A stretch of 42,611 nucleotides of DNA from Saprospiraceae bacterium (GTDB lineage: Bacteria > Bacteroidota > Bacteroidia > Chitinophagales > Saprospiraceae): positions 1 to 42,611 of the forward strand of contig JANQWK010000043.1 in assembly GCA_030729925.1 (NCBI GenBank), given 5' to 3'. The first letter of the stretch is position 1. The number at the start of each line of letters is the position of its first letter. The notes under the pieces are model-generated. The model was not told where the DNA came from. It was given only the letters and a program-made list of their open reading frames with translations, and searched no databases. Positions 8,153 through 16,116 of this stretch are shown in pieces. The translations under genes were made by a program, and so were the position numbers.

Positions 8153-8710
8153 TCAGGGTTGTACCCAAAGGCCGTTGAATGTTGCGGCTGATTTATGGAA
8201 TGTGGCGCGCTTATGGCCTTGTTTTCGGATGAGCAGGATATCTACTTCGTAGATTTCGGTTCGAATGACGCTAAAAAAATTCAGGGTAGGCGTTGGGGAA
8301 GGGGGAAGGATGGGGTGTCCCGGCGGGGTGGGATGGGTATAATCGCCATATCGGGATGGTGGTACGGCCGACCAGTATTTTTGAGCGAGTTGATCGTCCT
8401 GATGAACATGAGCTTGTCCTTTGAGGCGGAGTTGACAGCCTGATTGGGAATCATAGAAAAGGCATGCCATTTCAGGCTGGTGCCGTATATGGCTGACTTT
8501 TGGGGACAATGCGTGTGTGAAAAAAAATAGCTGGGTAGGTTCTGCTGTGAAATCTCTCAGAATGACGGTTCTTGTAAAGGGTTGTCCCTCCCAGACGGTT
8601 GCCACGGCGAATGACCTGAAGGGGTGCTGTGGGTTTTGCGCAGCCTCGGATAGCGCATGGAGGGCGCTGAGGAGGAGCTGTGGGAGGGAGGAGTCATTGA
8701 TGACCATCAT
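8153..8710 (-). CDS. Pyridoxamine 5'-phosphate oxidase-like FMN-binding protein
   Basis: A 185-residue split-barrel flavin-binding protein of the Alr4036/PPOx-like type. Visible features are FRSFAVATVWEGQPFTRTVILRDF (part of the barrel with the RTVxLR pattern), FFFTHALSPKVSHIRHQPEMACLFY (the T-x2-S-xK...P-x2-x-L-F-Y region that contacts FMN phosphate in this family), and CQLRLKGQAHV. A C-terminal segment (VDILLIRKQGHKRATF) resembles the family end. It is probably an FMN-dependent oxidoreductase or a flavin/heme-binding protein; true PdxH activity is doubtful. Start: tandem ATG-ATG at 8710. It is the last gene of the minus-strand run rnc / SWIM-like / small membrane protein / this gene, only 8 bp after the previous stop. 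Confidence 0.75.
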   Translation of the reverse strand: MMVINDSSLPQLLLSALHALSEAAQNPQHPFRSFAVATVWEGQPFTRTVILRDFTAEPTQLFFFTHALSPKVSHIRHQPEMACLFYDSQSGCQLRLKGQAHVHQDDQLAQKYWSAVPPSRYGDYTHPTPPGHPILPPSPTPTLNFFSVIRTEIYEVDILLIRKQGHKRATFHKSAATFNGLWVQP

Positions 8711-8718
8711 AACTTTGG

Positions 8719-9135
8719 CTACTGAACGGGTTGCACATCATAGACCAGGTAATTGGTTTTACCCTGCCAGGGCATTGCTTTATAGACTTCCCGGTAATTG
8801 ATTTTGATGTGTTTCCCCTCAAAGCCCTGGAGTTTTTGGTAAAAATTTTTGTCCACGATAGAAAACTCCCAAATATTTCCGAAGGTACCGGTTTGCGGAT
8901 CCGTTTGTACGCCGCCCAGGTTGAGTTCTCCTTCATAAGTTTTGAACACTACTCCTTTTTTGGAAACTTTGATCAGGTAGCCGGCTCTACTGCCGGCGCT
9001 GTAGGTCCAGTTGCATACCCACATGTAAATTCCGGCTCCTGCGACCAAAAACAGGAGCAGTGCTACGGTAAATTTGCGTATGCGAAGGAGGACTTTCTTC
9101 CATCCATCTGCGATGATTTGTTTGAACTCACTCAT
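8719..9135 (-). CDS. Small membrane-anchored protein of unknown function
   Basis: A 138-residue protein with one transmembrane segment at about residues 22-41 (FTVALLLFLVAGAGIYMWV) after a short basic cytosolic N-terminus, then a ~95-residue extracytoplasmic domain (SAGSRAGYLIKVSKKGVVFKTYEG, GNIWEFSIVDK, INYREVYKAMPWQGKTNYLVYDV). Homologues of this layout occur widely in Bacteroidota and are sometimes labelled 6-phosphogluconate dehydrogenase. No NADP-binding or dehydrogenase motif is visible, so that label looks wrong. It is 25 bp downstream of the SWIM-like gene and 8 bp upstream of the PPOx-like gene, so probably co-transcribed. Confidence 0.7.
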   Translation of the reverse strand: MSEFKQIIADGWKKVLLRIRKFTVALLLFLVAGAGIYMWVCNWTYSAGSRAGYLIKVSKKGVVFKTYEGELNLGGVQTDPQTGTFGNIWEFSIVDKNFYQKLQGFEGKHIKINYREVYKAMPWQGKTNYLVYDVQPVQ

Positions 9136-9160
9136 GACAAGGTTGGTTTGCGGATTGAAG

Positions 9161-10123
9161 TTAAGAGGATAGATCGAGTGGCAGGCATCCGTTTGGATTG
9201 ATCAGGGTAAGGGGGCAAAACTGTTGTCCATCCCATTCGCCGAATACTGACACGGGGTTTCCGGAAGCCAGAGCAACCAGACGCCAGGCATGTTTGTCCG
9301 GCATATTGAGCCTGAGGGTATTTTTCTGTTGATCCACCAAAACGAATTCTCCGTTACAATATAGGGGTAAAACTTGATTTAAAACAACAGGAAAATCAAT
9401 CAGCCAGGGGTTTCGGGTACCAGCCCGGGTATATCTGTTGAGGAAAGCGGCGATTTCGCTATCTCCGAATTGAGGTTTAAATTGCAGCAACTGGCTTGTT
9501 TTTGATTCATTGAGCTGCACTCTAAATGGGAAGCTTCCCGGGTAGAAGGTCATGGTGGCGTCCAGGATTTGTCCGGTCTCCTTTGCGGGTGGAAAGGGTT
9601 GGTTTCCCCAGGTAAACTCCAGCAGCATGGCTGGTCTGGAAGTGTGGTAGGGCCAATACCATGTTTTGCGGTAGCGAAGTTTATCTTCTTCTCCCATTGA
9701 CTTACCGATCACCAGCCAGTGGTCGGATACGGTGGGGAGTGGTTCTAGTTCTTCTTTCCGCACATTCCATCCCATTTGCAGGAGTATTTCCCGCTGCAGA
9801 TCCGGGGACAGCTGGTGGATATGGCGAAAACTTTTCAGGAGCAGCCCGATGTCTGCAATTTCTCGAAGTATCGCTTCAAAAGGGATTTCAGCACTGCTGG
9901 TCACCATTTGTTGGATGCGGACAATGCTTCTGGCGAGGCCGGGCAACTTGAGGTCAACCATTCTTTTGCTGATAAACTCCCAGTAGTCGGGAGAGCGCTC
10001 TGCGAGAAAAACCAAACCCTGTCTAAGCAGGTCGGTTACCCAGCGTTCCAGTTCAAGAACCCCTTGTGACATATCTGCAAACCGGGGTTGATCGAGAAAG
10101 GGATGATGGTTAGGAGGCTGCAT
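9161..10123 (-). CDS. SWIM zinc-finger family protein lacking the SWIM finger (C-terminal part only)
   Basis: A ~320-residue protein whose sequence follows the C-terminal two-thirds of bacterial SWIM zinc-finger proteins: GVLELERWVTDLLRQGL, then RMVDLKLPGLAR, LLLKSFRHIHQLSPDLQREILLQMGW, DHWLVIGKSMGEEDKLRYRKTWYW, and near the end NPWLIDFPVVL and GNPVSVFGEWDGQ. The family's N-terminal CxC...CxH zinc finger is absent, and there is no room for it because rnc ends right at the start. I chose the ATG at 10123. A TTG at 10135 would overlap the rnc stop as TTGA and add four residues. Family members are usually found beside MoxR/VWA genes, none of which is here. Role unknown. Confidence 0.7.
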   Translation of the reverse strand: MQPPNHHPFLDQPRFADMSQGVLELERWVTDLLRQGLVFLAERSPDYWEFISKRMVDLKLPGLARSIVRIQQMVTSSAEIPFEAILREIADIGLLLKSFRHIHQLSPDLQREILLQMGWNVRKEELEPLPTVSDHWLVIGKSMGEEDKLRYRKTWYWPYHTSRPAMLLEFTWGNQPFPPAKETGQILDATMTFYPGSFPFRVQLNESKTSQLLQFKPQFGDSEIAAFLNRYTRAGTRNPWLIDFPVVLNQVLPLYCNGEFVLVDQQKNTLRLNMPDKHAWRLVALASGNPVSVFGEWDGQQFCPLTLINPNGCLPLDLSS

Positions 10124-10131
10124 GACCGGGA

Positions 10132-10878
10132 TCAATCGTCGTCTTCATCCAGCTCTTCGGTGAGAATACCGAGTTGGAGCATGGCCTTTTCGGACGCAGT
10201 TTGCTCTGCTGCTTTTTTATTGAAATCATCGGCGGTCGCTATGCGTTCGCCATTGACCAGTACAGCCACCTTGAAGCGGTCTCTTTTTTCGAGTTTGTAC
10301 CGGGCCAATAATTTGTAGCTGATTGTTTGGTTATTTTTTTGGCACCACTCCAATAACTGACTCTTATAGTTATCGTCGTAGCTTTCCAACTCGTGGACAT
10401 TGACGTAGCTTCTGAGCATTTTCTGTACGACAAACAGCCGCGTACCCTCGTATCCTTTTTCCAGATAGATGGCACCTACCAGTGCTTCCACGGCATTTCC
10501 CAGCATGGATCTGCTCAGACGCATTTGGTTATACTCCTGAAGGAGCACATCCAAGCCCATTTTGTCACCTATCTTATTGAGAGCTTTTCGCTTGACAATT
10601 TTAGAACGCATTTTTGTCAAAAAACCCTCATCGCTGTTGGGGTATTTTTGAAACAAGTACTCTGCCACGATGGTGCCGAGTATAGCATCGCCGAGGTATT
10701 CCAGTCGCTCGTTATTTTGCGCTGCGTAAGCCTTGTCCGAAACAGTGGACTTGTGCGAAAAGGCCAGTTTGAAGATACCCATATTGACGGGCGTGAAACC
10801 GATCAGCGTTCGGATTTTTCCGGCAAAATTGCGATCCCGCGAGAAGTACCTGTTATATATTCTAAATACAAAGCGCAA
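10132..10878 (-). CDS. rnc: Ribonuclease III
   Basis: Double-strand-specific endoribonuclease for rRNA and mRNA processing, 248 residues. The endonuclease domain (about 20-160) has the signature NERLEYLGDAIL with E57, E60 and D64, and the second metal cluster GNAVEALVGAIYLEKG with E131. The position equivalent to E. coli D114 is Asn (N128) here. The C-terminal dsRNA-binding domain spans about 170-240 (YKSQLLEWCQ ... KKAAEQTASEKAMLQLG). It follows acpP-fabF, a common gene order, but a perfect stem-loop terminator stands between fabF and rnc. A TACTTTTG box on the minus strand (10918-10911) may be its own -7 element. It is followed without a gap by the SWIM-like gene. Confidence 0.96.
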   Translation of the reverse strand: MRFVFRIYNRYFSRDRNFAGKIRTLIGFTPVNMGIFKLAFSHKSTVSDKAYAAQNNERLEYLGDAILGTIVAEYLFQKYPNSDEGFLTKMRSKIVKRKALNKIGDKMGLDVLLQEYNQMRLSRSMLGNAVEALVGAIYLEKGYEGTRLFVVQKMLRSYVNVHELESYDDNYKSQLLEWCQKNNQTISYKLLARYKLEKRDRFKVAVLVNGERIATADDFNKKAAEQTASEKAMLQLGILTEELDEDDD

Positions 10879-10960
10879 GTTGGATAAATTAGATTTAGTG
10901 ATATAGCTGTCAAAAGTACGCGAATTGCTATTGAAATTTTAGTGCCATGGCTTAAAAAAC

Positions 10961-10990
10961 TTCACAGGATCGCAGATGCAATCCTGTGAA
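10961..10990 (-). terminator. Rho-independent terminator after fabF
   Basis: TTCACAGGAT (10961-10970) and ATCCTGTGAA (10981-10990) are perfect 10-bp arms with a 10-nt loop. On the minus strand the stem is followed by GTTTTTT. It lies 33 bp past the fabF stop and 83 bp before the rnc start, separating the two. Confidence 0.85.
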
Positions 10991-11022
10991 GTAAAATTGG
11001 GGCTATATGAGAAAAGACCCTA

Positions 11023-12270
11023 TTAGTCCTCAAACTTTTTGATAATTACAGAAGAGTTGTGGCCACCAAACCCGAAAGTATTGCTCAAGACAGCCCTTAC
11101 CTTTCTTTCCTGCGCCTGATTGAAAGTGAAATTCAGGTTAGGATCCAAACCGGGATCGTCGGTAAAGTGATTGATAGTCGGCGGAACAAAATGATGATTG
11201 ATGGCGAGTATGCCTGCAATGGCCTCGATGGCACCAGCTGCTCCCAGAAGATGCCCTGTCATGGATTTGGTCGAACTGATGTTCAAGTGATAGGCATGAT
11301 CGCCAAACACCTGCTGTATCGCTTTTACCTCGGCAATGTCACCCAGCGGAGTGGATGTACCGTGAACATTGACGTAGTCAATATCCTCAGGATTGAGCTG
11401 GGCGTCCCGGAGTGCCATCCTCATTACATTGGTCGCCCCCAACCCCTCGGGGTGTGGTGCGGTAATGTGATAGGCATCGGCGGTAGCTCCTCCGCCAACC
11501 ACTTCAGCATAAATTTTTGCCCCGCGTTTTTGAGCATGCTCCAATTCTTCCAAGATCAATCCGCCGCCGCCTTCACCAAGCACGAAACCGTCCCGATCCA
11601 GGTCGAAAGGCCTGGAAGCAGCAAGGAAATCGTCATTGCGGGTGGACAAAGCCTTCATGGCATTGAATCCCCCTACACCGGCCTTGGTCACGGCAGCCTC
11701 AGAACCGCCCGTAATCATGACATCACAGCGCCCAAGCCGAATGGCATCCAATGCATTAATAATGGCATGAGAAGCGGACGCGCAAGCCGAAACGGTCGCA
11801 TAATTGACCCCTCTGAATCCGTATTTGATCGAAATCAAACCCGCCGCAATATCCGAAATCATCTTGGGTATCATGAACGGATTGTAACGGGGCGTTCCGT
11901 CACCTGTGGTAAAATCTTCGATTTCTTTCTCCAAAGAGCGCAATCCACCAATGCCAGACCCCCAGATCACTCCGGCTCTATCCAAATCCAACTTGCTGAC
12001 ATCCAGGCCGGAATCATCGAACGCCTCCTGAGCGGCAACCATGGCATACACGGCAAAGTTGTCCATCCGACGAACTTCCCGCTTGTCTATGATCGTATCC
12101 GGATCAAAGTTCTTGATCTCGCACGCGAAATGGGTCTTAAACTGTGAAGCATCAAAGTGGGTAATTATATTGGCACCACTGGTACCTTTTTGCAGGCCTT
12201 CGAGATATGCAGCCAGGGTATTGCCTATTGGCGTGAGGGCACCTAATCCTGTAACAACGACTCTTTTCAT
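11023..12270 (-). CDS. fabF: 3-oxoacyl-[acyl-carrier-protein] synthase II
   Basis: Condensing enzyme that elongates acyl-ACP with malonyl-ACP in type II fatty-acid synthesis; cytoplasmic, 415 residues, the normal length. The Cys-His-His triad is visible: C163 in VSACASASHAI, H303 in NVHGTSTPLGD, and H340 in STKSMTGHLLGAAGA. N-terminal MKRVVVTGLGALTPIGN is typical. It follows acpP with a 137-bp gap that holds a perfect hairpin, and ends at a rho-independent terminator. Substrate is supplied by the ACP encoded upstream. Confidence 0.97.
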   Translation of the reverse strand: MKRVVVTGLGALTPIGNTLAAYLEGLQKGTSGANIITHFDASQFKTHFACEIKNFDPDTIIDKREVRRMDNFAVYAMVAAQEAFDDSGLDVSKLDLDRAGVIWGSGIGGLRSLEKEIEDFTTGDGTPRYNPFMIPKMISDIAAGLISIKYGFRGVNYATVSACASASHAIINALDAIRLGRCDVMITGGSEAAVTKAGVGGFNAMKALSTRNDDFLAASRPFDLDRDGFVLGEGGGGLILEELEHAQKRGAKIYAEVVGGGATADAYHITAPHPEGLGATNVMRMALRDAQLNPEDIDYVNVHGTSTPLGDIAEVKAIQQVFGDHAYHLNISSTKSMTGHLLGAAGAIEAIAGILAINHHFVPPTINHFTDDPGLDPNLNFTFNQAQERKVRAVLSNTFGFGGHNSSVIIKKFED

Positions 12271-12340
12271 ATGCTTTGATTAGGAATATGTAAACCAGTC
12301 AAAAAGGAATTGTATGGACTGGTTTCAATCGGGTTTAGAA

Positions 12341-12371
12341 CTACAAATCCGGATAATATCCGGATTTGTAG
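12341..12371 (-). promoter_or_regulatory. Perfect stem-loop in the acpP-fabF spacer
   Basis: CTACAAATCCGGAT (12341-12354) and ATCCGGATTTGTAG (12358-12371) are perfect 14-bp arms with a 3-nt loop. No T-run follows on the minus strand, so it is more likely an mRNA processing or stabilising element, or a leaky attenuator that keeps acpP message above fabF message, than a plain terminator. Confidence 0.6.
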
Positions 12372-12407
12372 CGCAGCGGAAGAAGAAACAGACCTGTTAA
12401 AGTCCGT

Positions 12408-12650
12408 TTAGGAAGCTTTTGAAGCATTTTCCAGATAATCAATAGCTTGACCTACCGTTTGGATACTTTCTGCCTCCTCATCTGGAATTGAAACGTCAAA
12501 TTCTTTTTCAAATTCCATGATAAGTTCAACTGTGTCCAAAGAATCAGCTCCTAGATCATTGGTAAAGCTCGCCTCTCTTGTCACCTCCGATTCGTCAACG
12601 CTCAATTTGTCAACGATGATTTTACTTACTCTTTCTGCAATGTTAGACAT
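12408..12650 (-). CDS. acpP: Acyl carrier protein
   Basis: An 80-residue acidic carrier of growing acyl chains in fatty-acid synthesis. The phosphopantetheine attachment site is S37 in the [10 protein letters not shown] motif. The fold and length are standard (helix 1 [13 protein letters not shown], helix 2 [15 protein letters not shown], helix 4 [10 protein letters not shown]). It is followed by fabF on the same strand. A -33/-7 pair with 20-bp spacing lies just upstream on the minus strand. Confidence 0.98.
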   Translation of the reverse strand: MSNIAERVSKIIVDKLSVDESEVTREASFTNDLGADSLDTVELIMEFEKEFDVSIPDEEAESIQTVGQAIDYLENASKAS

Positions 12651-12683
12651 GACTATTCGTTTAATGGTTTACGAATGTTCCTG

Positions 12684-12715
12684 CAAAATAAAGTAGAAGA
12701 TTAGTGATAACCAAA
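12684..12715 (-). promoter_or_regulatory. Candidate promoter of acpP
   Basis: On the minus strand TTTG (12715-12712) is followed after 20 bp by TTATTTTG (12691-12684), which fits the Bacteroidota TTTG / TAnnTTTG form with one mismatch. The acpP ATG is about 33 bp further on. Confidence 0.5.
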
Positions 12716-12866
12716 GTTTTTAATCCTTTTTTTCCCCAGACCTGATCCCGCCCCTTCGCATCTCGTTCATTCCCGGTCTTCCCCGCGGTAAGTTTTATGG
12801 AAAGAAGGTCGTTTTCCCGTTCAAAAAATTTTCGGTTTACCGCCAATGATTGTTTAATTTCGCCCC

Positions 12867-12898
12867 TTTGTATATGCGCTTTTTTTAGTTTATTTTTG
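12867..12898 (+). promoter_or_regulatory. Candidate promoter of pyk
   Basis: TTTG (12867-12870), a 20-bp spacer, then TATTTTTG (12891-12898): a full match to the Bacteroidota consensus. It places transcription start near 12905, downstream of any start codon in the N-terminal extension of the pyk frame, and so supports the ATG at 12947. Confidence 0.65.
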
Positions 12899-12946
12899 CT
12901 GCGATCTAATTATTGTGTTTTGTACACTTACCTTAAAAATCAACCG

Positions 12947-14380
12947 ATGTTCATCAAAGATCAATCCAACACCAAGATAATTGCCACGGTAGGCCCTGCT
13001 TCCAGTCCCTACGAGAACCTGTTAGAGCTGGTTAAGGCTGGCGTGGACGTTTTCCGCCTCAATTTTTCACACGGTTCGCATGAGGATCACCTGGAGGTGA
13101 TTAACCGCGTGACGTATATTAATCAGAAGTACGGTCTTCATATTGGTCTGCTGGCAGATCTTCAGGGACCCAAGTTGAGGGTAGGCAAGATCGAGAACAA
13201 CGGCATTGAAGTGGCTCCTGGTGACATTCTGACTTTTGTCAACGAAAAGTGCGTAGGCAACAAGGAGAAGATCTACATGAGTTATGAGAATTTCCCTATG
13301 GACGTGCAAGTTGGGGAAAAGGTGCTTATTGACGATGGTAAATTGGTTTTGGAGGTAGTAGAGACCAACGGAAAGGATACGGTGAAACTGGTTGTTCTTT
13401 TTGGGGGTATGCTTTCTTCCAACAAGGGGGTCAATTTGCCGAATACCAGCATTTCTCTGCCTTGCTTGACCGAGAAGGATTTGCATGACCTTGATTTTAT
13501 TTTGACGCAACCCGTCAACTGGATTGCACTTTCTTTTGTGCGTTCGCCAAAAGACCTGAAGGATTTGAGCGATCGCATCGCCGAGGCGAAGCATCCGGCA
13601 AAAATTATCGCAAAGATTGAAAAACCTGAGGCAGTAGAGCGGATTGATAAGATCATCAAGCACGCAAACGCGATTATGATTGCCCGGGGCGATTTGGGTA
13701 TCGAGGTTCCGATGGAAAAACTACCGGGTATCCAGAAAGATATTATCAAGAAGTGTATCCAGCGAGCCAGACCGGTTATCGTGGCTACCCAGATGATGGA
13801 AAGTATGATCACGAATCCTTCTCCTACCCGGGCAGAGGTTACGGATGTGGCCAACGCAGTACTGGATGGCGCGGATGCCGTGATGCTGAGTGGGGAAACT
13901 TCTGTAGGGAAGCACCCGGCAATCGTGGTAGAAGCTATGTCTAAGATTATCGAGGAAGCGGAACAACATTATTACTTGGATGCGAACCGTCCCAAACCTG
14001 CTGAAAGATCCCGAACTTTCCTTTCCGATGCGATTTGTTTGAATGCAGCAAAAACAGCTGAAGAGATCCAGGCAAAGGCGATTGTTGGGATGACAAGTTC
14101 TGGCTACACCGCGTTTAAGGTTTCCAGTTACCGACCCAAAGCGTTTATCTATATTTTTTCCGACCAGATGCACATGCTGGCCACGCTGAACTTGGTATGG
14201 GGGGTTCGTTGCTTCTATTACGACCGCTTTGCTTCTACAGATGAGTCCATTACGGATGTCAACAACCTGCTCAAGGCTGCGGGAAAGATAGAACCTGGCG
14301 ATATTATCGTGAATACAGGCAGTATGCCCATTCAAAAGCGGCACCGTACCAATATGCTGAAGGTTACGATCGTGGAATAA
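12947..14380 (+). CDS. pyk: Pyruvate kinase
   Basis: Transfers phosphate from phosphoenolpyruvate to ADP at the end of glycolysis; 477 residues. N-terminal TKIIATVGPAS and RLNFSHG are standard. The catalytic Lys is K223 in IIAKIEKPEA, and the metal site is in MIARGDLGIEV (E225 and D249). MMESMITNPSPTRAEVTDVANAVLDGADAVMLSGET is fully conserved in type. The C-terminal domain is complete. The open frame extends upstream to 12797, but that extension looks non-homologous and lies over and upstream of a good promoter, so the ATG at 12947 is preferred. A terminator follows at 14429. Confidence 0.97.
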   Translation: MFIKDQSNTKIIATVGPASSPYENLLELVKAGVDVFRLNFSHGSHEDHLEVINRVTYINQKYGLHIGLLADLQGPKLRVGKIENNGIEVAPGDILTFVNEKCVGNKEKIYMSYENFPMDVQVGEKVLIDDGKLVLEVVETNGKDTVKLVVLFGGMLSSNKGVNLPNTSISLPCLTEKDLHDLDFILTQPVNWIALSFVRSPKDLKDLSDRIAEAKHPAKIIAKIEKPEAVERIDKIIKHANAIMIARGDLGIEVPMEKLPGIQKDIIKKCIQRARPVIVATQMMESMITNPSPTRAEVTDVANAVLDGADAVMLSGETSVGKHPAIVVEAMSKIIEEAEQHYYLDANRPKPAERSRTFLSDAICLNAAKTAEEIQAKAIVGMTSSGYTAFKVSSYRPKAFIYIFSDQMHMLATLNLVWGVRCFYYDRFASTDESITDVNNLLKAAGKIEPGDIIVNTGSMPIQKRHRTNMLKVTIVE

Positions 14381-14428
14381 TTATAGGGGGCTGGAAAAAC
14401 GCTGAACTGTAGCGGTTGACTATCTGTT

Positions 14429-14487
14429 CAAAAAAGCAGAACTTTAGCCGTTGCCGCATGATGTAGGCAACTCGTTCTGTTTTTTTG
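14429..14487 (+). terminator. Rho-independent terminator after pyk
   Basis: Outer arms CAAAAAAGCAGAAC (14429-14442) and GTTCTGTTTTTTTG (14474-14487) pair, with an inner stem GTTGCC (14450-14455) / GGCAAC (14466-14471). The T-run ends 16 bp before the ATG of the TPR gene, so the downstream operon may depend on readthrough or on a promoter I cannot place. Confidence 0.75.
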
Positions 14488-14502
14488 AAAAAAGTGAAGA
14501 CC

Positions 14503-16116
14503 ATGCGCAGTGCCGCTATTCTTGTATGCTTATACTGTTTTGCTTGCTTGTCAACCCCACTCCACAGTCAGGTGAGGGTAGAGGAGTCTTATGTTAACCT
14601 GCAAAAAGCTTTGATTGATGCGAATCGGGAAAAGCTGCTGGGCAATTACGATAAGGCGCTGGCTATCCTGGAGTCGCTGCGCAAGGAAAAGCGGGAAGAG
14701 GATGTATTGTTGTACGAAATGGCACGCGTATATGCAGAAAAGGGCGAACTGGAAAAGGGGGCAGACCTGCTGCGCGATGCAATACGGATCAACCCTGAAA
14801 ATCCTTGGTACATAGAGACGCTTGCCTTTTATCTGGAGCGCTTAGGTCGTTTGTCGGAAGCGGCAGAAAGGTATGGTACGTTACGGACAATGTTTCCCCG
14901 GGAAAAAAGATATTACTTTAGCCAGGCGGCTTTGCTGCTGGCTTCGGGTGAGGGAGAAGGGGCTATAAAAGCCTATGAGGCATGGGAGAAGGTTGTGGGC
15001 AGACAATCAGAGACACTTTTGCTGAAATATGAGTTGTATGCAGCAGCTGGTGAAACCAAAAAGGCTGTTCGCGAGCTGGAAACCCTGATTGCACTTTCTC
15101 CCTCGAATATATCGTATCGCCATCTGCTGGCGGCTTACTTGTTGGACGTCAAAGACGATAAGGGTGCTATCGAGGTGTTTACAGATATTCTCCGCCTTGA
15201 TCCCAACGATGCCAAAGCCCAGATGGCTCTGGCTGCAAATCGCGCTGCCAGTGGTAATCCTGCCACAGGGGATGACCTTATGGAGCTGATGCCCTTGTTT
15301 GAAAAAAATGATATTAGCATAGATGCCAAGCTTGCAAGAATTATCCCCCGGATAGAGCAGGTGGCTAATACGGGGGACAAAGATTTGGCAGACAGGCTAT
15401 TGCAGCTTACGGCTGCTCTGGAGCGCGTGCATCCCAAAGATGCTAAGGGGTATGCGGCGAGTGGTGATCTGTTTTTTCATACCGGACAATTCGGGGAAGC
15501 CAGAAGTCGTTACGAAAAGACCTTGTCCCTGGATGATCGCAATTTCATGGTCTGGGAGAATTTATTTTTTGCGCTGGAAGCGACATCCGACTGGCCGGCA
15601 CTGCTTCAACAAACCGAGTTGGCGATGGATGTTTTTCCCAATCGGGGAACCGTCTTCTTGCTTAACGGTGTTGCAGCTTATAAGTTGGGACGTTACGCAG
15701 ATGCCCAAGATGTGCTGGAGCAGGCGACTCTGATGTTCAGCTTCGACAAACCACAGCTCTTGCGAACCTTGCTCACTCAGGGAAAAGTATTACAGGCGAT
15801 GAATGAGCCGGAAGAAGCGCAACTGGTTTTTGGCGAAGCAGCCAAATTGGCACCAGAGGATCCCCTGGCACTTCATGCCGGCGCTATGTGGTTTTACCGG
15901 GAGGGAGATCACGAAGAGGCTTTGCGCTGGATGGAACAATCCTTGGAATTTGGTGGCGACAAAAGTGCTATGATTTTGGAACATTTCGGAGATGTCCTAT
16001 ATCGTCTGGAAAGAGTTGATGATGCGCTGTCGTATTGGGTTAAAGCACAAAAACTAGGGAAAGGTGCCTCGAAATGGCTTTCCAAAAAAATTGCAGACAA
16101 AAAACTTTATGAATAA
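14503..16116 (+). CDS. Exported tetratricopeptide-repeat protein
   Basis: A ~537-residue periplasmic or envelope-associated TPR protein. The N-terminal MRSAAILVCLYCFACLSTPLHSQ is a Sec signal peptide. The rest consists of about ten TPR-type helix pairs, for example AILESLRKEKREEDVLLYEMARVYAEKGELEKG and YLLDVKDDKGAIEVFTDILRLDPNDAKAQMALA. It probably acts as a scaffold. Start choice: the frame opens at a TTG (14485) that lies inside the T-run of the pyk terminator, so the ATG at 14503 is preferred. It overlaps the DUF4292 gene by 8 bp and heads the run TPR / DUF4292 / M23 / hflX / M29, suggesting a role in envelope or lipoprotein assembly (inference). Confidence 0.85.
   Translation: MRSAAILVCLYCFACLSTPLHSQVRVEESYVNLQKALIDANREKLLGNYDKALAILESLRKEKREEDVLLYEMARVYAEKGELEKGADLLRDAIRINPENPWYIETLAFYLERLGRLSEAAERYGTLRTMFPREKRYYFSQAALLLASGEGEGAIKAYEAWEKVVGRQSETLLLKYELYAAAGETKKAVRELETLIALSPSNISYRHLLAAYLLDVKDDKGAIEVFTDILRLDPNDAKAQMALAANRAASGNPATGDDLMELMPLFEKNDISIDAKLARIIPRIEQVANTGDKDLADRLLQLTAALERVHPKDAKGYAASGDLFFHTGQFGEARSRYEKTLSLDDRNFMVWENLFFALEATSDWPALLQQTELAMDVFPNRGTVFLLNGVAAYKLGRYADAQDVLEQATLMFSFDKPQLLRTLLTQGKVLQAMNEPEEAQLVFGEAAKLAPEDPLALHAGAMWFYREGDHEEALRWMEQSLEFGGDKSAMILEHFGDVLYRLERVDDALSYWVKAQKLGKGASKWLSKKIADKKLYE

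Noticed and set aside
11059-12147. A 362-codon open frame on the plus strand inside fabF
   Set aside because: Antisense shadow of a gene with all catalytic residues intact; no domain or signal in its translation.
12797-12946. N-terminal extension of pyruvate kinase
   Set aside because: The extension is not kinase-like and overlaps and precedes a full-consensus promoter; the ATG at 12947 begins the conserved sequence.
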